In this document: one piece after another, positions 1 through 6,513 of the stretch | How positions within the stretch are numbered: the stretch's first letter is position 1 | Layout of the letters: every line of letters begins with the position of its first letter | DNA from: Waddliaceae bacterium | GTDB taxonomy: Bacteria; Chlamydiota; Chlamydiia; Chlamydiales; SLFE01 | Direction of reading: 5' to 3' | DNA length: 11,468 bases | NCBI GenBank assembly: GCA_007124415.1 | Contig: SLFE01000259.1 | Location: forward strand, 1-11,468 | The notes under the pieces: generated by a model | Databases searched by the model: none | The model's input: the letters and a program-made list of their open reading frames with translations, nothing else | What the model was told of the DNA's origin: nothing | Position numbers and translations under genes: made by a program

Positions 1-2
1 AA

Positions 3-206
3 TGGCAAAGCGGCGAGCGCCTAGTTTACGTAAATCTCACCGCCGGCGAATTGGAAGGGCTGTCATCGCTCGAATGGACGAACTCAGTGGCCAAAACCAG
101 TAACCTGCCCCCTAAAAAACAGTCTGAAACACTTATCCGAAAATTAAAAAATTGCATTACCTGTGAAGATTTATCAATTATCGTCATTTCCTGTTCCCTT
201 CAATAG
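3..206 (+). CDS. C-terminal fragment of an unidentified protein (5' end outside the window)
   Basis: An open frame runs from the left edge to a TAG at 204-206, giving 67 residues of plausible protein composition (it begins WQSGERLVYVNLTAGELEG). The other two plus frames stop at base 24 and base 102. The end of the fragment, around ITCEDLSIIVIS, faintly recalls the last beta strand of PP2C-type Ser/Thr phosphatases (usually D-D-hydrophobic-T/S-hydrophobic-V), but that is too short to name a family. It lies on the same strand as the secretin, 196 bases upstream. In Chlamydia trachomatis the gene before the type III secretin cdsC is the kinase-like pkn5. Whether this fragment is the end of such a protein cannot be decided from the sequence. 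Real coding is likely; function is unknown. Confidence 0.55.
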   Translation, partial: WQSGERLVYVNLTAGELEGLSSLEWTNSVAKTSNLPPKKQSETLIRKLKNCITCEDLSIIVISCSLQ

Positions 207-402
207 ACAGTTACCATAAATGGCTTACGAAGAAAGGATATTGAACCGATTATCATTCTCGAAAAATTTTATATGGAAAATAAACTCCTAGTTATGCGAT
301 AAAATGACTTTGTCGCCTATGTCGCTGATTAAAGTTGATGACACCTAAAAGGACGATATGCGACAATGGACATAATACATTTTAACTACTTAAGCGAGAC
401 TC
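207..402 (+). other. AT-rich spacer upstream of the secretin gene
   Basis: This 196-base gap between the partial upstream gene and the secretin holds no open frame of note. I searched it for paired -35/-10 boxes. A TTGAAC at 241-246 has no good -10 at 16-18 bases, so no promoter is called. The only structured element is a five-codon mini-ORF at 358-375, listed separately. The gap is long enough to carry the promoter of the three-gene secretin block. Confidence 0.5.
358..375 (+). promoter_or_regulatory. Possible five-codon leader ORF before the secretin gene
   Basis: ATG CGA CAA TGG ACA TAA reads Met-Arg-Gln-Trp-Thr-stop. It is preceded by AAAAGGA at 347-353, a better Shine-Dalgarno sequence than the one before the secretin ATG at 403 (only AAGCGAG at 392-398). 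The mini-ORF is in frame with the secretin but separated from it by two stops (373 and 391), so it is not an N-terminal extension. It could be a translated leader that feeds ribosomes to the next start, or a chance motif in an AT-rich spacer. Confidence 0.25.
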
Positions 403-3400
403 ATGAAAAACCATAAGGCCTCTCTTAGCAAGGTAAAGCTGCTAATACTCGTAACCTCTATCGGCATTACTGCAATATCCGCAACCGGCAGTACTATTGC
501 TAACAACAAATCGACAACTAACATAACTCATTGTGATACAATGCACAGCTCGGAACCGGATCCGCTTCCGAAGGTCTTGAACAAAGAAGAGCTGCTCGCA
601 TACAACGATAGCAAGGGAATTGCCGGCCCGCCGGGAAGGGGCGCTACCGCAAAAGCTAAAATCCTAAATAACAAACAAATCAAGCCCGTCGATGAAAGCG
701 AAGACTACAATCTGGACCTTGCCGAAATTTGGGAAGAAGCTTATTGGGATCTCGAAGATAATGACTTGGAATACTGCGACGAGGGTTGGGAAGCCGCTTT
801 CGAAGAAATCCTCGCCCTAGAAGAGGAAGAAACCCTAAAAGAGGAAGAAGCCAAAGAGCAAGAAACGACTGTCTGGGTAAAAAACGTCTCGTTCGACAAA
901 AAGCTCCTCCCCCTGAACGACTATGTCTATAGCAGGTATCGCAACAATTCAGACAGAAAAAACAATGCTGTCGCTTCTGCCTCTCCGGCTCCGATTTCAT
1001 CCGCTAAACAGGCGGTTGAAAATGCTTCGGGCCAAAATACCCGTAAACGGAATGAGTCGATCCAATCAGGCGGAGGATCGGCGACAGCCAAAGCCCTGCC
1101 GGCCCAACCTGATCCGAATGAAACTTCCGTTTGGGTGAAAAATTCAGGTAAAAAATCCGGGCCCCTTCCCCGCAAGCCCGCTGCGATAAAAGTCGCAAAG
1201 CAGAAAAAATCGATTGAGTCGGGAGAAGGATCGGCGCTCACTAGCGACTGCGCAAAGGTCAGAATAAAAGATGTCATTCAATTCGGGATCGAATCCGAAA
1301 CGGAATACGGCTCCCGGGAAGAAACAGGCATCCCCTTTTCAACACACGACCTGAACCCGGAATCGCGCAAAAATATTTTTTTAGCCTGGAAGGCCAGCGC
1401 TCTGCCCGAACCCTCTTTTTACTCATTCGACGACGAAATCGACCCTTTTGACGAAGCTGTGCAAGTTGTCAACGACACTGTCTACGACTACAGGAAAAGC
1501 CGGCAGGACGACGACTTGCTTGCCCAGGCAGACGCGCCCGCACCGGCTGAACAGCAGGCGCAAGAAAACGCAGACACCGAAAACGCAGATGAAGAAGAAG
1601 CGGAACCGGCCGTCAACCGCGTCGTTCCCCCTCCCGAGCAGCCCGAAGAAGAAGTTGTGCAAGAAGAGACAGGTTATTTGGTCAGATTCACCAATGTCGC
1701 CATGCAGGAATACCTCAGCTTTATCAGTGAAATCACAGGCAAGAATTTCATATTCGATCCCGCCGATCTCGACTTCAGAGTGACGATCGTTTCCAACGAG
1801 CCGACATCGCTGGAAAATGTCATGATCGTCTTGCTCCAGGAGCTTCGCATCCGAGGCATGGATATGGTAGAAGTGGGCAATAACATCATCATTCACAGAG
1901 ATACCGGCATCAACAGCCCCGCTCATGTCGTCGGCGAAAAAGAAAAGATACCCGACGACGTTGAAATTGTGACCCAGGTCTACCGCCTCGCCAATACCGA
2001 ACCCGACACGATGTCCGCCATCATCCGCCCCATGCTCTCCCCTGCGGCAGTCATCCAGTCTATACCGGCCAGCGGCCATTTAATCGTCACCGGCCTGAAG
2101 TCGAATATCTTGAGAATCACCGATTTGATCAACAGCGTCGACTCTCCCGAGGCAGGCCTCGAAATCGGACAGTATCAGGCCCAGAATCTTCCGATATCCC
2201 AAGCGCTGAGCATAGCGCGGGAAATGCTGGCGCCGATCGCCCGCGACAGGACTCTGGTCATGGTTCCCGTTTCAAATAATAACATCGTCTATATCGTAAC
2301 CACTCCCGGGCTGATGGTTCAAGTGCTTAGTGTCCTATCGAAAATCGACAACGACGAAGAACTTCCCAGAACACCGTTCGACATTGATGCAAGAGGAAGG
2401 CCGCTTGTTGATGAGACAGACTTCGAGGCAAGAGCCAGAGCCGTGAGAGACCGGCCTCTCGGCACTGTTGACGTGACTAAATTCTATATCCATAAGCTCC
2501 AGTACCGCAAAGGTGACCAAATCCAACAGGCGCTTCGCGCTATCGCTGAAAGCCTTGAAGATATCCAGATTGAAATAGAAGACTACACATTCATTGCCAC
2601 AATCAACAGCGTCCAGTGGATTCAATCGACAAATTCGCTCATCTTCACAGGGACAACTGAAACCCTTGAGAAGATTAAAGAACTGATTGACGAACTCGAC
2701 ACCTCGCTCCCCCAGGTTCTGATAGAAATACTCGTAATTGAAGCAACCGTTGACGACTCCCTCACTTTCGGCGTCGACTGGGGAACCCGTTTTGGCTCTC
2801 CTACCATGGCCGGCGGCCAAGCATTCCTTCAAGAAAACTCGCCTCTTTCCGCGGCATTGGATACAGGGGTTCCGGGAATGAACCTCGATCCGGCGGGTCT
2901 TGCCAGGCAGGCAGGATTTAACCTGGGCGTCATCGGAAGGGCCATCTCGCGCGGAGGCTGCGATTTCAACACAATGGGCGCTCTGGTCAGGGCCCTCCAT
3001 ACAGACAGGCGCATTGATGTCTTGCTCAACCCGAAAATCGTTGTCGAAGACAACGCAACAGCGGAATTCTTCGTCGGTATCAATACGCCGTTTCAAACAC
3101 AATCGATTGCGAATGATTTAGGCACCATCATTACCGGAAACTTCGAATTCCGCGACGTTGGCTCTACGATCAAAATCACCCCGCTGATCGGCAACAATGC
3201 GATTATCACCTTGGATATTGAACAGGAGATCAGCAGCGCGGCCCAAAGCAACTTTATCGGCGGCGGAACAACGCAAGTCACACCCGGGGCCGGAGGGGTC
3301 GGCGCCGCCGGCGCAACAGGAGGCGGACAAACTGGCTTACAAGAGTCGATCAGCGCGACAGCTGCGACAACAAACATCGGACCGACGACCCGAAGAAGCA

Positions 3401-3756
3401 CAACAAAAACCCGCGTTCATATGCCTGATGGCTACTTCCTCATCTTAAGCGGTCAAATCCGCGATGAAAAAGAAGAAATCAGAACGCAAGTCCCCTGTCT
3501 TGGCGGCGTGCCATGGATTGGGTCGCTTTTCAGCTCCAAGCAAAACAATATCACTAAAAACAACCTGATGATATTTATTCGTCCGCAGATCATCGATATC
3601 GAACGCATCAATCCGATTACCAAGCGGCAGCAAGACATCTGGACTGAAAGAAAACGCCTTCCAAAGCGCTGGGAGTATGAAGTTGATGAAGCCCTTCAGT
3701 GGTTTAATGTCAAAGAACCCTACTGCGCCCCTGAAAGAAGACCTCTCAGAGAGTAA
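403..3756 (+). CDS. GspD-type outer-membrane secretin with long acidic N-terminal extension (type II GspD or chlamydial type III SctC/CdsC)
   Basis: Forms the ring-shaped outer-membrane channel of a secretion system. Residues 1-35 are a signal peptide (KVKLLILVTSI core). Residues 36-424 are a low-complexity, Glu/Asp-rich and Pro/Ala-rich extension with repeated WVKN motifs. The secretin body follows: N0 domain about 425-500 (LVRFTNVAMQEYLSFISEI), N1 about 523-583, N2 about 587-650, N3 about 692-770, then the barrel domain. The barrel includes VLIEILVIEA (772-781), LLNPKIVVEDNATAEF (874-889), a glycine-rich insert (952-977) and the closing signature DGYFLILSG...VPWIGSLF...NNLMIFIRPQII (1009-1064). 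A 53-residue tail, where secretins often bind a pilotin, ends the protein. Typical GspD has about 650-760 residues, so the length (1117) is due to the extension. Chlamydial CdsC is also long and GspD-like, and no gspE follows here, which leans towards SctC. The C-terminal signature and the presence of N2 lean towards GspD. The start is chosen because the signal peptide begins there. Confidence 0.93.
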   Translation: MKNHKASLSKVKLLILVTSIGITAISATGSTIANNKSTTNITHCDTMHSSEPDPLPKVLNKEELLAYNDSKGIAGPPGRGATAKAKILNNKQIKPVDESEDYNLDLAEIWEEAYWDLEDNDLEYCDEGWEAAFEEILALEEEETLKEEEAKEQETTVWVKNVSFDKKLLPLNDYVYSRYRNNSDRKNNAVASASPAPISSAKQAVENASGQNTRKRNESIQSGGGSATAKALPAQPDPNETSVWVKNSGKKSGPLPRKPAAIKVAKQKKSIESGEGSALTSDCAKVRIKDVIQFGIESETEYGSREETGIPFSTHDLNPESRKNIFLAWKASALPEPSFYSFDDEIDPFDEAVQVVNDTVYDYRKSRQDDDLLAQADAPAPAEQQAQENADTENADEEEAEPAVNRVVPPPEQPEEEVVQEETGYLVRFTNVAMQEYLSFISEITGKNFIFDPADLDFRVTIVSNEPTSLENVMIVLLQELRIRGMDMVEVGNNIIIHRDTGINSPAHVVGEKEKIPDDVEIVTQVYRLANTEPDTMSAIIRPMLSPAAVIQSIPASGHLIVTGLKSNILRITDLINSVDSPEAGLEIGQYQAQNLPISQALSIAREMLAPIARDRTLVMVPVSNNNIVYIVTTPGLMVQVLSVLSKIDNDEELPRTPFDIDARGRPLVDETDFEARARAVRDRPLGTVDVTKFYIHKLQYRKGDQIQQALRAIAESLEDIQIEIEDYTFIATINSVQWIQSTNSLIFTGTTETLEKIKELIDELDTSLPQVLIEILVIEATVDDSLTFGVDWGTRFGSPTMAGGQAFLQENSPLSAALDTGVPGMNLDPAGLARQAGFNLGVIGRAISRGGCDFNTMGALVRALHTDRRIDVLLNPKIVVEDNATAEFFVGINTPFQTQSIANDLGTIITGNFEFRDVGSTIKITPLIGNNAIITLDIEQEISSAAQSNFIGGGTTQVTPGAGGVGAAGATGGGQTGLQESISATAATTNIGPTTRRSTTKTRVHMPDGYFLILSGQIRDEKEEIRTQVPCLGGVPWIGSLFSSKQNNITKNNLMIFIRPQIIDIERINPITKRQQDIWTERKRLPKRWEYEVDEALQWFNVKEPYCAPERRPLRE
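862..1236 (+). repeat. Degenerate duplicated module in the secretin N-terminal extension
   Basis: The encoded protein carries ETTVWVKN (residues 154-161) and ETSVWVKN (240-247). Each is followed by a Lys/Pro stretch (KKLLP, KKSGPLP) and then by SIQSGGGSA (219-227) or SIESGEGSA (270-278). A third weak echo is RGATAKA at 80-85 against GSATAKA at 225-231. The spacing from WVKN to SI-SG-GSA is 61 residues in the first copy and 26 in the second, so this is an old, decayed duplication or a set of repeated short linear motifs, not a clean tandem repeat. Function unknown. Confidence 0.6.
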
Positions 3757-4706
3757 TGATCAAAAATTGTATCAGCTTATTCCTGGCTTTGGCAATCCTT
3801 ACAGGCTGCAATCCCGCAGCCCTTAAAATCGATCCGTGCGTCGAATACTTCCCCCCCGATCACTATATCAAAAAGATGCCTTCAGCATTTGAACCGCTGA
3901 CAGCTGAAGAAAGGGATACCGATTGGGGGCGCGAGCTTGTAATCGCCGACAATTTCGCCCCCGACCTCGACCTTTATCGAGCCATCACCGGCTACAAAAG
4001 GGCGCTTATTTTGCTTCCTCCGGATAAAACCGAACGAAGGTTTCAAATTGAGTATGATATCCTCCTTTGCTATTACTACGGAGGAAAATACCATGATGCG
4101 ATCGAGACATTTGAGCACGGATCCCTAGCCAATGTTCCCGCCGACTTTCCCGCTTTTCGCGATTTATTGATCATTCTTTACGAAGCTTACGGAAAAGTTT
4201 GCAGTCCCTACAAACAAGAAAGCATCCTGAAGCTCATTCAGGAATACGATGCCGGACTCTACAGCAACCTTGAACTTTCAACAGCGCTTATCAACGCGGA
4301 TTTCTGCCAGATTCAAACTTCCTACACAGAGCATCCCCTCGGAAAGCCCCTGCAAAGCCGCTTTCAAGGCTTTTATCAAAACAAGCTCTCTGTTCGCAGG
4401 GCGCAGATTTTAAATGCCGTTCTACCGGGAGCCGGCTATTTTTATACAGGGCAAAACAGAACGGCAATAACCGCGTTTATCCTGAACGCCGCCTTCATTG
4501 CAGCAACGTACGAGTTATTCCATAACGGCTATCCGGCCGCCGGCGCTATTACAGCCAGCTTGGAATTTGGATGGTATTTCGGAGGAATCAACGGAGCGGG
4601 CCTGAGCGCCAAATATTACAATGACCAACTTTATAACTGCTACGCCAAAGACTTTATGCTCGATCACTACCTATTCCCTGTATTAATGTTGGAAAAATCC
4701 TTTTGA
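3756..4706 (+). CDS. Lipoprotein with TPR-like region and glycine-rich hydrophobic C-terminal module
   Basis: A 316-residue protein with a lipoprotein signal peptide (ISLFLALAILTGC, lipobox L15-T-G-C18), so it should be lipid-anchored at Cys18. Residues about 70-185 look like helical TPR-type repeats (AITGYKRALILL, GKYHDAIETFEHGS). Residues 215-290 form a distinct module: LNAVLPGAGYFYTGQ (219-233), two hydrophobic stretches (236-255, 259-275) and GWYFGGINGAGLSAKYYN (272-289). I recall this module from outer-envelope proteins of other Gram-negative phyla that are encoded next to yidD-like genes; the recollection is unverified. The ATG overlaps the secretin stop by one base (TAATG), with AGAGAG just before it, so translation is probably coupled to the secretin. 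Possible roles are pilotin or assembly factor for the secretin. This is inferred from position only. No enzyme motif is visible. Confidence 0.85.
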   Translation: MIKNCISLFLALAILTGCNPAALKIDPCVEYFPPDHYIKKMPSAFEPLTAEERDTDWGRELVIADNFAPDLDLYRAITGYKRALILLPPDKTERRFQIEYDILLCYYYGGKYHDAIETFEHGSLANVPADFPAFRDLLIILYEAYGKVCSPYKQESILKLIQEYDAGLYSNLELSTALINADFCQIQTSYTEHPLGKPLQSRFQGFYQNKLSVRRAQILNAVLPGAGYFYTGQNRTAITAFILNAAFIAATYELFHNGYPAAGAITASLEFGWYFGGINGAGLSAKYYNDQLYNCYAKDFMLDHYLFPVLMLEKSF

Positions 4707-4708
4707 CC

Positions 4709-5071
4709 ATGAAAAAAATAATCTTTTTTACACTCATTCCATTAATCTCCCTTGCGGCGGATCCATGGGGAAAAGATGCCGACTTGATTAACCCGGCTCC
4801 TTACGCCGCAGTTAAAAAGAATACCCCTTTGGTCAAATTTGCCGAAGTGATGATCAAGTTCCACCAAAACAACATTTCAAAAACTGACGGCCCCAGAAGC
4901 CACTATGTTCCTAGCAGCTCTCAATACACGCTCGACGCCATCAAAAAATACGGCTTCTTTTACGGCTATCTCCTTGGCTGCGACCGCCTGATGCGGGAAA
5001 ACAACGATCCTTGGATCTATCCCAAAACCAGCGGTAAGTACAACTGTCTCAAGTACGATCCTGTCAAATAA
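4709..5071 (+). CDS. Exported YidD-like protein (diverged membrane protein insertion efficiency factor family)
   Basis: A 120-residue protein with a signal peptide (MKKIIFFTLIPLISLAA, about 1-17). The rest follows the YidD pattern: F-H-Q-N-N-I-S at 51-57 for the usual YQ..ISP, then GPRSHYVPSSSQYTLDAIKKYG (61-82) for the usual GP.CRFYPTCSQYALEAI..YG, YGYLLGCDRLMREN (85-98) for GL.LA..RL.RC, and a closing KYDPVK for GYDPVP. The two cysteines of the CRFYPTCS core are Ser64 and Ser70/71 here. Ordinary YidD lacks a cleavable signal peptide and acts at the inner face of the membrane with YidC, so this paralogue probably works outside the inner membrane. The start is ATG 4709, two bases after the lipoprotein stop. 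An in-frame TTG at 4703 would overlap that stop and add two residues. Family membership is well supported; function is unknown. Confidence 0.8.
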   Translation: MKKIIFFTLIPLISLAADPWGKDADLINPAPYAAVKKNTPLVKFAEVMIKFHQNNISKTDGPRSHYVPSSSQYTLDAIKKYGFFYGYLLGCDRLMRENNDPWIYPKTSGKYNCLKYDPVK

Positions 5072-5140
5072 GGTTTCGCTCTTGAGCTTTATTTCACACT
5101 CATGCAACACTTCATATCTGCGAATATCTGATTAACACAA

Positions 5141-5146
5141 AAGGAG
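5141..5146 (+). promoter_or_regulatory. Strong ribosome binding site of the Nudix gene
   Basis: AAGGAG, part of AAAAGGAG, lies 8 bases before ATG 5155. It fixes the start of the Nudix protein and suggests efficient translation independent of the upstream block, which ends 83 bases earlier. No convincing -35/-10 pair was found in that gap. Confidence 0.75.
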
Positions 5147-5154
5147 TCATTAAT

Positions 5155-6471
5155 ATGAGCAGCCCTATAGAACATCCTGACCTGAAAAACATGTGTGCGA
5201 TCATGAACAAACTCGAACAAAGCTGCAAGGAAATTCAGGCGCATGGCGATTCTTCAACGATCCCGCTTTCGAATGCCGAGTTAATTTTAATGAACGCGGC
5301 CCAAAAAATCACCGATACTGCATCTCGAAAATGGAAGACTTTAGCAACTGAGCAAGTCGCACAAGTGGTGACAGGGAGCAGGACGTCGGCTGTTGATTTG
5401 ATTCCGATAATTATCAGCGAAGAGGGAACGATCCTCTCCATGCCTCAATTTTCAAAACCCGGTCAAGACAGATACGTTTTTTCAGGCGGCAAAGCTCATG
5501 ACGGAGAAACCGCTGCCAAGGCGGTTTTGAGGGAGGCTGAGGAAGAGCTGAAGCTGTCTCAATGTTTAGATAATAAAAAAATCGTTCATCCCGGTTATTT
5601 AACCATAATGCATGTCCAGTCCCATCCCAAGCACGACGCCCGGGGGCTCTGCTCATTTCCCTTTGTCAAATTTATCGTCGTCGACAAAGAAAAAGAGAAG
5701 GAATTTCTCAAACTTGATAAAAAGGCTGAACTTAAAGGGTGGTTCGAACCTTCCGACGACTTTGCCGGAAAGGTGCCCTGTCATTTCTCCTATGATGATT
5801 TTTCTCAACTAGCCCGTGAAGAAGGCCGCGGCAAGCTTATCGGCCACATGCGCTTTAGGCAAACCCTGGCAAAATATCTCGCTGAAATCGCCCCGGGCGG
5901 AAAAGTTGATCTCGGCAAGCTTCAAACCATCACCGATCCTGCAACCAAAATTTATCAACTTTCCGTTCTTGAAAAAACACGCTTCACAGCCGAAGAACTC
6001 GAGCAAGCGGCCGCTGATTACAAGATCAAAGGCACCCTAAAGGTCAACAAAGAAGTTGTGGATAAAATTGCATCCGCCTTCAGCGAAGCTCAAGAGAAAC
6101 TTGAAGAGTATCAAATGACTGGAAATGAAAAAATTAAATGGCATGATGTGAGCAAGTATCTTTTAACGAAAGGCGATCCCGTTAATAAATATCCGGGGCT
6201 CTCTGCCATTATCGAAAAAACCGTCCGTGAAAAGCTTGGCATTGATAGGGAACATTCCCTTATCACAATAGAAGCGCCTCCCTTGTACGCCACCTATACT
6301 GTTGACGGAAAAACCGTCTCAGTGCCTGTTCCCCGCCACATGAGCGTTGAACAAGCTGTAGCCGGCTCAATCTATTCCGGCAGCTCCGATGCCCCTCGTG
6401 AGCTATCGGTGACCGTCAAGCAGCTATCGTGCCATAACGAAGGCTTTACAGCCGTGTGCGACGTTGTTTAA
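5155..6471 (+). CDS. Nudix hydrolase-domain protein with large C-terminal extension
   Basis: Residues about 75-245 carry a Nudix hydrolase fold, which hydrolyses substrates of the type nucleoside diphosphate linked to X using Mg2+. The Nudix box is at 112-134: G112, E118, R126-E127, E130-E131, matching GX5EX7REUXEEXGU except that the late Gly is Lys133. The metal-binding glutamates are all present. Before the box are strands typical of the fold (DLIPIIISEEGTILSMPQ, DRYVFSGGK). At 438 residues it is far longer than a simple Nudix enzyme (about 130-200). An N-terminal helical part (1-70) and a C-terminal region (about 250-438) match nothing I recognise. The latter includes a charged helical part (273-325) and an end rich in beta strands (365-438). 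There is no signal peptide. The substrate cannot be predicted. It ends convergently with the next gene across a hairpin. Confidence 0.82.
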   Translation: MSSPIEHPDLKNMCAIMNKLEQSCKEIQAHGDSSTIPLSNAELILMNAAQKITDTASRKWKTLATEQVAQVVTGSRTSAVDLIPIIISEEGTILSMPQFSKPGQDRYVFSGGKAHDGETAAKAVLREAEEELKLSQCLDNKKIVHPGYLTIMHVQSHPKHDARGLCSFPFVKFIVVDKEKEKEFLKLDKKAELKGWFEPSDDFAGKVPCHFSYDDFSQLAREEGRGKLIGHMRFRQTLAKYLAEIAPGGKVDLGKLQTITDPATKIYQLSVLEKTRFTAEELEQAAADYKIKGTLKVNKEVVDKIASAFSEAQEKLEEYQMTGNEKIKWHDVSKYLLTKGDPVNKYPGLSAIIEKTVREKLGIDREHSLITIEAPPLYATYTVDGKTVSVPVPRHMSVEQAVAGSIYSGSSDAPRELSVTVKQLSCHNEGFTAVCDVV

Positions 6472-6479
6472 ATCGGAAT

Positions 6480-6506
6480 TGCAAAGCGCCTGCCAGGCGC
6501 TTTGCA
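6480..6506. terminator. Bidirectional terminator-like hairpin between convergent genes
   Basis: GCAAAGCGCC (6481-6490) pairs perfectly with GGCGCTTTGC (6496-6505) around the 5-base loop TGCCA, and T6480-A6506 adds one more pair. It lies 9 bases after the Nudix stop and 8 bases past the stop of the opposing PAS-protein gene, the usual place for a shared terminator. Neither side has a solid T-run (ATCCTCTCTC on the plus side, AATTCCGATTT on the minus side), so it may act as a weak terminator or as an RNA 3'-end stabiliser. Confidence 0.7.
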
Positions 6507-6513
6507 TCCTCTC

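Noticed and set aside
2335..3102. A 255-residue open frame on the minus strand inside the secretin gene
   Set aside because: It is antisense to conserved secretin domains, has cysteine-rich atypical composition and no family features. It is a codon-usage shadow, as is the 218-residue frame at 1423-2079.
4703..4708. TTG start for the YidD-like protein, overlapping the lipoprotein stop
   Set aside because: It adds only Met-Thr before a normal signal peptide start. ATG 4709 is simpler, although the spacing to GGAAAA at 4691 does not exclude TTG.
5066..5097. AAATAA...GCTCTTGAGC...TTATTT inverted elements after the YidD-like gene
   Set aside because: The GC part is four pairs with a two-base loop and an unequal internal loop, with no T-run. 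Not a credible terminator.
5114..5130. ATATCTG direct repeat with a 10-base period upstream of the Nudix gene
   Set aside because: Two 7-base copies in AT-rich DNA can arise by chance, and there is no paired promoter to give it an operator role.
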